Of a stretch of DNA of 33,587 nucleotides, positions 24,719-32,511 are shown piece by piece; positions within the stretch are counted from its first letter, which is position 1, and every line of letters begins with the position of its first letter. The position numbers and the translations under genes are program-made. A model generated the notes under the pieces. It ran no database searches, was not told where the DNA came from, and worked only from the letters and a program-made list of their open reading frames with translations. The DNA is taken from NCBI GenBank assembly GCA_013002865.1, contig JABDLU010000048.1:1-33587 (forward strand), in the 5' to 3' direction. The DNA comes from Acidimicrobiia bacterium. Lineage in GTDB: Bacteria; Actinomycetota; Acidimicrobiia; Spongiisociales; SHLN01.

Positions 24719-25747
24719 ATGTCTGATCTCAGCGGCAACCTCGCCGCGTTTGGCCTGTCCGGTGTCTTCGACCTGCTCGGCGGCGCCGGCAAGTCGGGGG
24801 AACTGCGGCTCAACGTCGATGGCGTAACCGGCCGCATCATCCTCACCGACGGGGCTATCGCCTACGCCACCCACGGCACCGACGCTCCCGGTGAGCTGCG
24901 CGGGCTGCACGAGGCCTACTCGTCGGCGCCAGACCGGGACTACGCCGGACCCGTCACCTTCGAAGCAGCCATCGACGAGCGCATCGTCGAGGTGTGCCAC
25001 CACCTGATGCAGCGTCCGGATGGCACATTCGAATTCAGTGCGGCCGATGGCAGTGATGACCGGCCGTACGCTGTGCCGGTGGCCGACGTGCTGCGTCGCG
25101 TCGAGGAGCGCTCCGCCGAGTGGGAAGCACTGCGCAGCGTGATCCCGACCGACGACACCGTCTTCCGGCTGGCCCGACGGCTCCCCGGTGAGGAGACCGT
25201 CACGACGATCGATGCTCTCACGTGGCGTCTCCTGGCACTGGTCGGCGACGGAGGCTCGGTTGCCTTTCTCGCCGATGAGCTCGGCCTATCCGAGTACCGA
25301 TCGGCCCGTCTGCTGGCCGACCTGTTCCAGTCGGGCCTGCTGGAGCGTTCCGACGGAGAGTCATCGTCGCCGTTTGTGGCCGCTCCCCGGGAGCGTTTGA
25401 TGCCCAGAGAGATGGCGCTGGCCGAGAGCGACGTAGATCACGCCTCCGACGGATACCACATGGCCGCGACCGTCGAGGAGGCCGCACCGGCCGAGCCGGC
25501 TTCGCCTCCCGTCGACGAAGCGGCGGCACCGCAGCCGGCCGACGAGCCGACCGACGAGCTGTTCGATGAGCTCCTGCTGGAGGATTCGTTCATCGACGAG
25601 CCCGAGATGGACGACGCACCGATCACCGAAGAGGTCCCGCAGCTCGCTCCGCCGACACCTCCGGTTTCGTTCTCGAAGTCGGATCTGTCGCCCGACGAGC
25701 GGGATGAGCTCATCCGGAATATCGGCCGGGGAATCTTCCCCAGCTGA
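24719..25747 (+). CDS. DUF4388 (PATAN-like) protein
   Basis: The protein is 342 residues. The N-terminal ~110 residues match DUF4388/PATAN: LSGNLAAFGLSGVFDLLGGAGKSGELRL, GRIILTDGAIAYATHG, and a second DGTFEFS segment. The middle (about 155-215) looks like a winged helix (LLALVGDGGSVAFLADELGLSEYRSARLLADLFQSGLL). The tail is acidic and Pro/Ala rich. PATAN domains occur in two-component and motility/CheA-type pathways of bacteria, so a link to the CheA-like kinase at 11482 is possible but only by analogy. It is a lone gene, divergent from the DUF3048 gene. The start ATG 24719 has no clear Shine-Dalgarno. Confidence 0.8.
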   Translation: MSDLSGNLAAFGLSGVFDLLGGAGKSGELRLNVDGVTGRIILTDGAIAYATHGTDAPGELRGLHEAYSSAPDRDYAGPVTFEAAIDERIVEVCHHLMQRPDGTFEFSAADGSDDRPYAVPVADVLRRVEERSAEWEALRSVIPTDDTVFRLARRLPGEETVTTIDALTWRLLALVGDGGSVAFLADELGLSEYRSARLLADLFQSGLLERSDGESSSPFVAAPRERLMPREMALAESDVDHASDGYHMAATVEEAAPAEPASPPVDEAAAPQPADEPTDELFDELLLEDSFIDEPEMDDAPITEEVPQLAPPTPPVSFSKSDLSPDERDELIRNIGRGIFPS

Positions 25748-25773
25748 GCCCGTCCTAGCACCCTGCAACCACC

Positions 25774-25779
25774 TATAGT
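25774..25779 (+). promoter_or_regulatory. Candidate -10 (TATAGT) for the Thr-rich surface protein gene
   Basis: TATAGT lies inside CCAC-CTATA-GTGG, a small inverted repeat, 29 nt before TTG 25809. No good -35 is seen. Confidence 0.3.
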
Positions 25780-25808
25780 GGTGCCGCACTCACACGGGGT
25801 ACAGGGCG

Positions 25809-26711
25809 TTGCGGGATTTCGACTCTCAATACAGTCATGCCGACCGGGTCAATCGACTGGCTCGCGTCGGTGTTGCCGCGTTGCTCCTATTGAGCACCGC
25901 CTTCGTCCTGATCGCCTTCGGACAGGGGCCCCGCTCCACCGAGGAAGCCACGCCGACGACGCCGCCCACCGCCCCGACCGAGGTCCTTGCTGCGAGTGTT
26001 ACCTCGACGACCTCGCTGCGGCTGCCTCCGGCAATCGCCGGCAACAAGCAACCCGTTCCGGCCGCCACCACCACCACGACGGCCGGCACGGTCGCCACCG
26101 CACCCGGATCCACGACGTCTACCACCCGCCCGTCTACGACCACGACGGCCCAGCCGACCACTACGACTCCGGCTCCCACCACCACGACTACCCGTCCGGC
26201 TCCGACCACCACGACGACCCGGCCGCCCACGACAACGACTACGAAGCCACCGCCAACCACCACGACCACCACGACGCCGCCTCCCACGACCACGACGACG
26301 ACGACAACGCTGCCGCCGACGACGACCACGACCGTCCTGCCGACGACGACCACCACCACCGTCCCGCCGACTACTACGACGACGACCGTCCCCACTGATG
26401 TCTGGTTCCCGATACTGGGGGCTACGGCGTTTTGCGATGATGAGACGGCCGTCATCCGCTGGTCGGTAGCCGACCCCGACACCGATTGGTCGGACGGCTG
26501 GCAGCTGGTGATCGACGCCGACAACCGGGGCGTTTACGAGCCGGGAACGATCGTGACCAGCAGCGGCGGCGCTGCGCTCGCCTTCGAGGCGGTCGAAGCA
26601 GGGACGCACACACTCCGGGTCGACATCCACTTCGAGCGACTCTTGATCGGCAACCGGGATCGTGGTTACGGGACGTGGAGTGTCACGACCACGGCCGAGG
26701 ATTGCTCCTAG
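25809..26711 (+). CDS. Thr/Pro-rich single-TM surface protein
   Basis: The protein is 300 residues. A short cytoplasmic N-terminus precedes one TM helix (RVGVAALLLLSTAFVLIAFG, about 19-40), a 125-residue linker that is mostly Thr and Pro (about 75-195), and a compact C-terminal domain (about 196-300) with DETAVIRWSVADPDTDWSDGWQLVID and a beta-rich end with two Cys. This fits a wall-spanning stalk holding an outer domain, possibly O-mannosylated as in other actinobacteria (inference). The start is taken as TTG 25809, with GGG upstream; no in-frame ATG precedes the TM helix. Its TAG shares CTAG with the stop of the opposite gene. No family is recognised for the outer domain. Confidence 0.75.
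   Translation: MRDFDSQYSHADRVNRLARVGVAALLLLSTAFVLIAFGQGPRSTEEATPTTPPTAPTEVLAASVTSTTSLRLPPAIAGNKQPVPAATTTTTAGTVATAPGSTTSTTRPSTTTTAQPTTTTPAPTTTTTRPAPTTTTTRPPTTTTTKPPPTTTTTTTPPPTTTTTTTTLPPTTTTTVLPTTTTTTVPPTTTTTTVPTDVWFPILGATAFCDDETAVIRWSVADPDTDWSDGWQLVIDADNRGVYEPGTIVTSSGGAALAFEAVEAGTHTLRVDIHFERLLIGNRDRGYGTWSVTTTAEDCS
26072..26394 (+). repeat. Low-complexity coding tract of ACC/ACG/CCG codons
   Basis: About 320 bp composed almost wholly of Thr and Pro codons (accacgacg-like strings) encode the extracellular linker. A related shorter tract lies at 22446-22590 in the DUF5667-like gene. Such tracts are prone to length change. Confidence 0.7.
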
Positions 26712-27115
26712 CGGGTCCGGCCAAACAGCCCGCGCAGCGCCCAGTATCCAACCGTCGCGACCACCCCGACGATGGCGGCTTCGCGAGGCCCGATCAGCAC
26801 GCGGGATCCTTCGCTGAGCGTGATCGATGGGGCGATGGCGATTCCAAGGTAGGAATTCCGAGCTTCGATTGAGCCTGCCGCAGCGACAACGGCCCCGCCC
26901 TGGGTGAGGCTGGCGTCGCCGGCCACCCCGAGGAGATTCGCCCCACCCTGATGAATCACCGCATCGCCGCCGGTCAACATCACCTGGGCGCCGCCCTGGG
27001 TGACACTCGTCGTGGAACGGGACATCACCACCGTGGCGCCGGCTTGCTGGATGGTCACGGCCTCCCCGGTCACGACCGGAAAGAACCCGCGGTGGGCCGT
27101 GGTGGGCTGGGGCAT
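26708..27115 (-). CDS. Small beta-solenoid-like protein with C-terminal TM anchor
   Basis: The protein is 135 residues. ATG 27115 is preceded by AGGAGAGG, a strong ribosome binding site. From about residue 18 to 85 it consists of turns of 15-16 residues with a recurring V/L-T/H-QGGA...GD pattern (SVTQGGAQVMLTGGD, AVIHQGGANLLGVAGD, ASLTQGGAVVAAAGS), as expected for a right-handed beta-solenoid, similar in idea to bactofilins but not their motif. A C-terminal TM helix (AAIVGVVATVGYWALRGLF) with an Arg end would anchor it as a tail-anchored protein facing the cytoplasm. No family is recognised. Polymerisation into a membrane scaffold is a hypothesis. Confidence 0.7.
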   Translation of the reverse strand: MPQPTTAHRGFFPVVTGEAVTIQQAGATVVMSRSTTSVTQGGAQVMLTGGDAVIHQGGANLLGVAGDASLTQGGAVVAAAGSIEARNSYLGIAIAPSITLSEGSRVLIGPREAAIVGVVATVGYWALRGLFGRTR

Positions 27116-27199
27116 GGTTCCTCTCCTTCGTCCCGGCCGACGCTAGTGCCGCGCCCCGGATCAAAGCAGTCGATGCCCGGCAGCTAATGTCGCCGGGCA

Positions 27200-27967
27200 A
27201 TGAACAGACTGGCCGAACGCTCGCTTGTCGTCACGGGCGCCACCGGAATCGCCGCGGCGGGGGCGGACCGGTTTGCCCGGGAGGGGGGCACCGTTTTCGT
27301 GATCTCGCTGCGGCGCCAGGATTGCGAGATGCTGGTGAGTTCGCTGCCCGGCGCGGGGCACGGGTTCGCAACGGCCGACCTCGCCGATGAGCCGGCCACC
27401 GAAGCAGCGTTCGCGGCTGCTACAGAGCACCTCGACGGGCTCGACGGGCTGTTCGCCGTTGCCGGTGGCAGTGGCCGGGCTGATGGTGACGGACCCGCCG
27501 CGGCGATTCCGTTGGCGGGATGGGAAGCCACCCTCGACCGCAACCTGACAACGTCCTTCCTGGCGATGCGGGAAGCCCTCCGGCGGATGGGCCCCGGCGG
27601 ATCCGTCGTCGTGGTCTCCAGTGTCCTGGCCGATCACCCGTCGGCGAGGTTCAGCACGCACGCTTACGCCGCCGCCAAGGGCGCGCAGCTTGCGCTGGTG
27701 CGGGCGGCCGCCGCCCACTACGCCACCGCCGGCATCCGAATCAACGCCCTGCAGCCCGGGCTGGTGCGGACGCCCATGTCCGAGCGTGCCCAGGCCGACT
27801 CGGAGACCATGCGCTACATCGCTCGCAAGCAACCGCTGACCGGGGGGATCGTCGAAGCCGCCGATGTGGCGGCCGCCGCCGCTTTCCTTTTGTCCGACGA
27901 CGCCTGGACCATCACCGGCCAGGCCCTGGCGGTCGACGGCGGCTGGTCGGTCACGGAGGCCGAGTGA
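27200..27967 (+). CDS. SDR-family NAD(P)-dependent oxidoreductase
   Basis: The protein is 255 residues, a classical SDR length. Seen are the cofactor-binding turn TGATGIAAAGAD (about 12-23), VAGGSG in place of the usual NNAG, the catalytic Ser in VVVSS, the YAAAK Tyr/Lys pair, and the C-terminal INALQPGLVRTPMSER and TGQALAVDGGWS. It oxidises or reduces a sugar, sugar acid or similar alcohol. It overlaps the aldolase gene by GTGA, which implies one pathway, for example oxidation to a sugar acid or handling of a 2-keto-3-deoxy product. The substrate cannot be assigned. Confidence 0.9.
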   Translation: MNRLAERSLVVTGATGIAAAGADRFAREGGTVFVISLRRQDCEMLVSSLPGAGHGFATADLADEPATEAAFAAATEHLDGLDGLFAVAGGSGRADGDGPAAAIPLAGWEATLDRNLTTSFLAMREALRRMGPGGSVVVVSSVLADHPSARFSTHAYAAAKGAQLALVRAAAAHYATAGIRINALQPGLVRTPMSERAQADSETMRYIARKQPLTGGIVEAADVAAAAAFLLSDDAWTITGQALAVDGGWSVTEAE

Positions 27968-28575
27968 CCGCCCGCATTGAACTGCCCCGGGCCATTCTCG
28001 ACAGCCGCGTGATTGTGATTGCGCGGCGTCTCGCACCCGATCGCCTGGAGCGGGTTGCAGAGGTGCTCACCCGGAACCGAATCGGCGTCATCGAGGTGAC
28101 GATGGATGCCGACGATGCACCTGATCTCATCGCCGGATTGGGGGGGTCCGGACTCCTGGTGGGGGCCGGAACGGTCCGATCGATGGCCGACGCAGAACGG
28201 GCCGTGGCGGCGGGGGCCTCGTTCCTTGTGCTGCCCCACACCGATGCGTCGATCGTGGGGTGGGCCGTCTGGCGCCAGGTGCCAGTCGTGCCCGGAGCGC
28301 TGACGCCCACCGAGGTGGTCGCCGCCTGGGACCTGGGCGTGTCGGCGGTCAAGCTCTTCCCCGCCCACATCCCCGGCCCGGCCGGGATCCGGGCGCTGCG
28401 GGGGCCGTTCCCCGACATCCCGCTGATTCCGACCGGCGGGGTGACGGGTGACAATGCAGCGGACTTCCTGGCGGCCGGCGCCGTCGCCGTTGGCATAGGC
28501 TCCTGGCTGACCGGGGCGACCGAGCCGCTGGAAGAGCGAGCCGCACGGCTCGCTTCGCTGGCTACGAGTCGGTGA
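27964..28575 (+). CDS. KDPG/KHG-type class I aldolase
   Basis: The protein is 203 residues from GTG 27964, slightly short of typical Eda (about 210). It has RVIVIARRLAPDRLERVAEVLTRNRIGVIEVTMDA with the catalytic Glu44, LLVGAGTVRSMADAERAVAAGASFLVLPHTD, the loop VPVVPGALTPTEVVAAWDLG, Schiff-base Lys130 in AVKLFPAH, and the phosphate-site end IPTGGVTGDNAADFLAAGAVAVGIGSWL. It splits a 2-keto-3-deoxy sugar acid (or its 6-phosphate) to pyruvate and an aldehyde. The ORF-track start at 27520 lies in the SDR gene. Its 3' end overlaps the opposite ROK kinase gene by 14 bp. The lower-pathway role with the SDR is inferred. Confidence 0.88.
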   Translation: MTARIELPRAILDSRVIVIARRLAPDRLERVAEVLTRNRIGVIEVTMDADDAPDLIAGLGGSGLLVGAGTVRSMADAERAVAAGASFLVLPHTDASIVGWAVWRQVPVVPGALTPTEVVAAWDLGVSAVKLFPAHIPGPAGIRALRGPFPDIPLIPTGGVTGDNAADFLAAGAVAVGIGSWLTGATEPLEERAARLASLATSR

Positions 28576-29530
28576 TCTCGCCGCGGCGAAGCTGCGCGCT
28601 CTTGAAATCCCCGGCCAGAAAGCGGCGGTCCTTCGTCGGCGACTCGATGGCGGCCAGGGCCGCCCCAATCGCCCCCGCCCCGGTGCCGAGCTCAGCGGCG
28701 ACGATCTCGACCTGATCGGGCGGCACCAGCGTGACCCGATCCTGCACGGCCCGGCGGATCAAGCCCAGAAGAGCATCTCCGGCGGTGGCGACCCCGCCGC
28801 CGATCACTATTCGCTCGGCCCCCACGGTCGTCACGATGTTGGCCAGCCCGATCCCAAAATACGTGGCTGCATCGGCCAGGGCGGCCCGGCATGCCGCATC
28901 GCCTTCGTCGGCGCCGGCCAGGACTTCCTCGATGGTGGCGCGCCCCGCCGCGGCGGCAATCGCCGACGCCCTGGTCAGCGCTTCCATGCACCCGGCGTTA
29001 CCGCATCCGCACACGGGGCCGTCCGGTTGCACCGTCTGGTGGCCTAGTTCGCCGGCAATCCCGAAGGCGCCGAAATGCAGCTCGCCGTTGATGAACAAGC
29101 CTCCGCCCACCCCGGTGCCGAGGGTGATGCAGGCAACGGTTGTGCAACCCCGGCCGGCGCCGAGGGTGGCCTCGGCCAGGGTGAATGCCCGGGCATCGTT
29201 GATGAGCGTCGCCGGCACCTTCAAACCGTCGGCGAGTTTGGCCCGCAGCGGGAATCCTTCCCAGGCGCCGGGAAGGTTCGTGAAGAAGGTCACAACACCG
29301 GTGTCGAAGTCGAAGAGACCCGGGACACCCGCCCCCAATCCGTCTAGAGGACCAACCTCATCGGTGAGGTCCCGGCCAAGCCGCACCATCCGTTCGACGA
29401 CCGCAGCCGGGCCCTCCGAGGCCCGGGTGGGGGTCGAGGCCGTGTGGACTACGACCGGTGGATGGGCCGACTCGATGACGGCCGCTTTGATCTTGGTGCC
29501 ACCCAGGTCGAGGCCGAGATAGCGCTTCAC
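28562..29530 (-). CDS. ROK-family sugar kinase
   Basis: The protein is 322 residues. Seen are the ATP-phosphate loop YLGLDLGGTKIKAAVIE, GLGAGVPGLFD, the NDARAFTLAE sugar-site segment, ITLGTGVGGGLFINGELHFG, GELGHQTV with the zinc-ligand His, CGCGNAGCMEAL for the other zinc Cys residues, and IVIGGGVATAGD. The HTH part of ROK repressors is absent, so it is a kinase. ROK kinases phosphorylate glucose, fructose, GlcNAc or ManNAc and related sugars; the specific one is not readable. GTG 29530 overlaps the stop of the GntR gene (GTGA), so regulator and kinase are one transcript. Confidence 0.9.
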   Translation of the reverse strand: MKRYLGLDLGGTKIKAAVIESAHPPVVVHTASTPTRASEGPAAVVERMVRLGRDLTDEVGPLDGLGAGVPGLFDFDTGVVTFFTNLPGAWEGFPLRAKLADGLKVPATLINDARAFTLAEATLGAGRGCTTVACITLGTGVGGGLFINGELHFGAFGIAGELGHQTVQPDGPVCGCGNAGCMEALTRASAIAAAAGRATIEEVLAGADEGDAACRAALADAATYFGIGLANIVTTVGAERIVIGGGVATAGDALLGLIRRAVQDRVTLVPPDQVEIVAAELGTGAGAIGAALAAIESPTKDRRFLAGDFKSAQLRRGEITDS

Positions 29531-30252
29531 GTCCTGTCCTCGGTCTCGCCCCGGTAGAGGACGGCTTCGAACTCGTAGCGCTCGGCGGCGTAGCGAGTCT
29601 CCGTGTGCTCGAGGGGCATGTCGTTCTGATCGCTAATCACACGCCGCTCGGCCAGGACGACCCCGGAACTGCCGAGCTCGAGAAGCCGTTTCTCCTTGGC
29701 CGTTGCCCGCCGGGCGCTCACCGTTGCATGCGCCTTCATCGGCAGGTGCCCGAGGCGCTCAAAGACCGCGTGGAGGGACTCGGTGGCCATGTCGGCTTCG
29801 AGGATTCCGGCGCAGCGGGGCGTCACCACCGCTCGCTCCAGCGCCATCGGCGTGGTGCCGCCGAGCCGGAGGCGTTCCAGCAGGACCGGCCGCTCACCGG
29901 GCTCGAGGCGCAGCGCCGCCCGATCGCCAGGGGAGGGATCGATCTGGCGGAACTCGAGAACCCGGGAGGAGGCCGGTAGGCCGCGCGCTCGCATGCCTTC
30001 GGTGAAGGAGAGGGGTGAGCCCAGCAGCCGCGCCACTCGCCGGGGCGCCACGAATGTGCCGTGACCGCGCACCCGATACACGAGCCCGTCGGCGACGAGC
30101 ACGCCGACGGCCTGGCGGGCGGTCATCCGGGACACGTCGAACTGTTCACATAGCTCGGCCTCCGATGGGAGGCGGGCGTTCGCCTCACTCCCGGCAACCA
30201 CCTCGCGCAGGGCACGGGCGATCACCTCGTAGCGGGGCCGGGTCTGCGTCAT
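29527..30252 (-). CDS. GntR-family (HutC/UTRA) transcriptional repressor
   Basis: The protein is 241 residues. The N-terminal winged helix (about 7-72: LPSEAELCEQFDVSRMTARQAVGVLVADGLVYRVRGHGTFVA) is typical GntR. The C-terminal UTRA domain (about 90-235) has RALGLP-like TEGMRARGLPASSRVLEF, PMALERAVVTPRCAGIL and MPLEHTETRYAAERYEFEAVL. The UTRA domain of this group (NagR/DasR, HutC, PhnF) binds phosphorylated sugars or small acids and releases DNA. Two matching palindromes lie in the divergent promoter region. It is cotranscribed with the ROK kinase, suggesting that the kinase product is its effector (inference). Confidence 0.92.
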   Translation of the reverse strand: MTQTRPRYEVIARALREVVAGSEANARLPSEAELCEQFDVSRMTARQAVGVLVADGLVYRVRGHGTFVAPRRVARLLGSPLSFTEGMRARGLPASSRVLEFRQIDPSPGDRAALRLEPGERPVLLERLRLGGTTPMALERAVVTPRCAGILEADMATESLHAVFERLGHLPMKAHATVSARRATAKEKRLLELGSSGVVLAERRVISDQNDMPLEHTETRYAAERYEFEAVLYRGETEDRT

Positions 30253-30276
30253 ACGGTGAATGTACTACCTGCCGGC

Positions 30277-30315
30277 TTGACCTGTCTATACAACCCCCGA
30301 TAGCATGTCTAGACA
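30277..30315 (+). promoter_or_regulatory. Promoter of the SIS gene with twin GntR operators
   Basis: TTGACC (30277-30282), 18 bp, TAGCAT (30301-30306). The palindromes TGTCTATACA (30283-30292) and TGTCTAGACA (30306-30315) are centred 23 bp apart; one occupies the spacer and the other begins at the last base of the -10. The GTCTAGAC core equals that of the dre sites of NagR/DasR regulators, so binding here should block both divergent genes. Confidence 0.65.
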
Positions 30316-30330
30316 ACTACGGAGGTTGCG

Positions 30331-31137
30331 GTGGGCCGCTGGTTGGCCGAAGCGCGAGTGTTGCTTGACCGGCTCGAGGAAACTCAGATGGAGGCGATCG
30401 ACGCCGCGGCGCAAATCTGTGCAGACGCGATCGGCGCCGGTGGGCTGGTGCATCTGTTCGGAGCGGGGCACTCGCGGATACCCACCGAGGAGATGTTCCC
30501 CCGGTACGGCTCCTACCCGGGATTCCACCCGATGGTCGAGCTTTCGATGACGTTTCACACCCAGATCGTCGGGTCGAATGGGCAGCGGCAGGCGATGTTC
30601 ATCGAGCGTGCTGCCGGCCTTGCCGAGGTGATTCTCTCCAACTACCACTTCGGGACCCATGATGCGCTGATCGTCTTCAGCGTGAGTGGGCGAAGTGCCG
30701 TCCCTATCGAGATGGCGATCGGTGCCCGCCGACGCGGGCTCCCGGTGGTGGCGGTGACCTCCCGGGACGAGTCGCTGGCCGCCGTCTCGCTACATCAGAC
30801 CGGGACCCGGCTGCTCGACCATGCGGACGTCGTGATCGACCTGGGAACGCCACCCGGGGACGCACTCGTCGGACTCGACGGGCTCGATGAGAAGGTCGGG
30901 CCCGGCTCCACCTTCCTCTACGTCGCGGTCGCCAACGAGATCAAAGTGCAGACGGCCGCCCGGCTGGTCGAGCGAAACGCCATGCCGGCGGTCATTACCA
31001 GCGCCTCCCAGGTGGGAGAGGAGCGGTCCCGCGATCTGTTCGACGCCGCCTATGCCGATCACGCCACTCGCCTGGCTGCGGTCATCGACCCGCGTCGAGG
31101 CGCCGGCCGCCCCGGCACGCCCGACGAGAAGGGCTGA
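30331..31137 (+). CDS. SIS-domain sugar isomerase-like protein (UPF0309 type)
   Basis: The protein is 268 residues from GTG 30331, with GGAGG 5 nt upstream. A SIS fold covers most of it: LVHLFGAGHSRIPTEEMFPRYGSYPGF, then ALIVFSVSGRSAVPIEMAIGARRRGLPVVAVTSRD (the phospho-sugar-binding Ser loop and next strand), and GPGSTFLYVAVANEIKVQTAARL near the end. The HS/EEMFPRYG part matches the UPF0309 subgroup of SIS proteins found in sugar-uptake clusters. SIS domains bind sugar phosphates for isomerisation or amino-group transfer. It is divergent from the GntR gene and in line with the ROK repressor and sugar-binding protein. The reaction is unknown. Confidence 0.88.
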   Translation: MGRWLAEARVLLDRLEETQMEAIDAAAQICADAIGAGGLVHLFGAGHSRIPTEEMFPRYGSYPGFHPMVELSMTFHTQIVGSNGQRQAMFIERAAGLAEVILSNYHFGTHDALIVFSVSGRSAVPIEMAIGARRRGLPVVAVTSRDESLAAVSLHQTGTRLLDHADVVIDLGTPPGDALVGLDGLDEKVGPGSTFLYVAVANEIKVQTAARLVERNAMPAVITSASQVGEERSRDLFDAAYADHATRLAAVIDPRRGAGRPGTPDEKG

Positions 31138-31160
31138 CGGTGGGTCCGGCTCCCAGCCCC

Positions 31161-31199
31161 ACTTTTGTACTTGACACACGCAAAAGTCTCTGGTTGGAT
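31161..31199 (+). promoter_or_regulatory. TTGACA promoter and inverted-repeat operator of the ROK repressor
   Basis: TTGACA (31171-31176), 17 bp, TTGGAT (31194-31199). ACTTTTG (31161-31167) and CAAAAGT (31181-31187) are perfect 7-bp arms 13 bp apart and enclose the -35. This resembles sites bound by ROK repressors, so autoregulation is likely. The promoter lies in the 83-bp gap after the SIS gene. Confidence 0.6.
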
Positions 31200-31220
31200 G
31201 CGCAAATTGAGGAGGTGAGT

Positions 31221-32414
31221 TTGGGCCGCTCGCATGTCAGCACCGCCGGTGGGAGTGCCGGCGACCTTCTTCGTCTGATCCGATCCGGGGTCGCCACCAC
31301 CCGAGCCGAGCTGGCCTCAACCACCGGTCTCGCTCGCTCCACCGTGTCCCAGCGCATCGATAGCCTGTCGGCGCACAACCTTATCCGAGAGATCGGGGGG
31401 GCCCGATCGACCGGCGGCCGGCCGCCGGCCGTTCTCGGCTTGAACGAGGATGCCGGAGTCGTGCTTGCCGCCGACCTCGGGGCAACCCATTCCCGCATTG
31501 CCGTCGCCGATCTGGGCGGCGAGGTCCTGGCAGAGACGGCGGCCGATATCGAGATCGCGGCCGGGCCGGAACGGGTGCTCGCCTGGGTGGACGAGACCTT
31601 TGACGCCCTACTGATTCAGGTGTCGACGGGCCCCGACGATGTTCTCGGGATCGGGATCGGCCTGCCCGGTCCGGTCGAGTTTGCCGAAGGGCGGCCGGTG
31701 AGCCCACCGATCATGCCGGGCTGGGACGGATACGACGTTCGCGGGCACTTCTTCGGACGGTTCGGAGTGCCAGTCCTGGTAGACAACGACGTGAACATCA
31801 TGGCGCTGGGCGAACACTGGCTGATGCCTGATCCCGTCGACGACCTGCTGTTCATCAAAGTGGGGACCGGGATCGGCTCGGGCCTCATCCTGGGTGGACG
31901 GCTACACCGCGGCGCTCAGGGTGCGGCCGGTGATATCGGTCATGTTCCGGTCGCAGGCTCTGAGGCGGTGTGCCGATGCGGCAACGTCGGATGTGTGGAA
32001 GCCTCGGCCGGCGGGGGAGCCCTCGCCCGTGAACTCGCCGCACTGGGCAAAGAAACTCGCAACAGCCGGGACGTGATGCGTCTCGCCCGGGCGGGTGACA
32101 ATGATGCGATCCGGGCGGTCCGGCGGGCCGGCCGGCTGCTGGGGCGGATCATCGCCGCCTCGGTGAATCTGTTGAACCCGGCCGTCATCTTGATCGGCGG
32201 CGACGTTGCTGATTCAGGAGACCAGCTGCTGGCCGGCGTGCGGGAGGTCGTCTACCAGCGCTCAACCGCGCTTGCCACTAACGAGCTCATCATCCGCTCC
32301 GCCTCAGCCGGCGACCGGGCGGGAGTTATTGGTGCCGCCGCCATGGTCATCGAGCATGTGCTTGAACCCGCCACGCTCGATGCCACCCTGCTCGCCGGGG
32401 TGGGGACCTCGTGA
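31221..32414 (+). CDS. ROK-family transcriptional repressor
   Basis: The protein is 397 residues from TTG 31221, chosen because GAGGAGG (31209-31215) is 5 nt upstream; the track start at 31140 lies upstream of the promoter. A winged HTH (about 12-60: [41 protein letters not shown]) with GGRPP leads to a ROK domain: [55 protein letters not shown] and [11 protein letters not shown] for zinc. Members (XylR, NagC, Mlc) sense free or phosphorylated sugars. The position, between the SIS gene and the sugar-binding protein, suggests control of the transporter and of itself. Confidence 0.93.
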   Translation: MGRSHVSTAGGSAGDLLRLIRSGVATTRAELASTTGLARSTVSQRIDSLSAHNLIREIGGARSTGGRPPAVLGLNEDAGVVLAADLGATHSRIAVADLGGEVLAETAADIEIAAGPERVLAWVDETFDALLIQVSTGPDDVLGIGIGLPGPVEFAEGRPVSPPIMPGWDGYDVRGHFFGRFGVPVLVDNDVNIMALGEHWLMPDPVDDLLFIKVGTGIGSGLILGGRLHRGAQGAAGDIGHVPVAGSEAVCRCGNVGCVEASAGGGALARELAALGKETRNSRDVMRLARAGDNDAIRAVRRAGRLLGRIIAASVNLLNPAVILIGGDVADSGDQLLAGVREVVYQRSTALATNELIIRSASAGDRAGVIGAAAMVIEHVLEPATLDATLLAGVGTS

Positions 32415-32443
32415 AGTTCATACCGCCAGTACCAGTCACCCAC

Positions 32444-32494
32444 CCTGCCGTCCGGCAGGAAGGGGAGGAGTCGAATCCGGCGGAAGCCGGTTCG
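32444..32494 (+). promoter_or_regulatory. Two hairpins in the leader of the sugar-binding protein
   Basis: CCTGCCG-TC-CGGCAGG (32444-32459) is a perfect 7-bp inverted repeat; CGAAT-CCGGC-GGAA-GCCGG-TTCG (32472-32494) is a 9-bp stem with one bulged T and a GGAA tetraloop, ending 6 nt before the AGGAGG ribosome binding site. They may stabilise the abundant binding-protein message or hold back readthrough; no riboswitch class is recognised. Confidence 0.45.
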
Positions 32495-32511
32495 AGAAAC
32501 AGGAGGAACCT

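Noticed and set aside
24596-25003. 136-residue N-terminal extension of the DUF3048 protein in the ORF track
   Set aside because: It covers the divergent promoter region and antisense of the DUF4388 gene; GTG 24595 has a good ribosome binding site and a signal peptide.
25887-27200. 437-residue minus-strand ORF across the Thr-rich gene
   Set aside because: It is an Arg/Gly-rich shadow of the ACC/ACG codon tract and crosses two well-supported genes.
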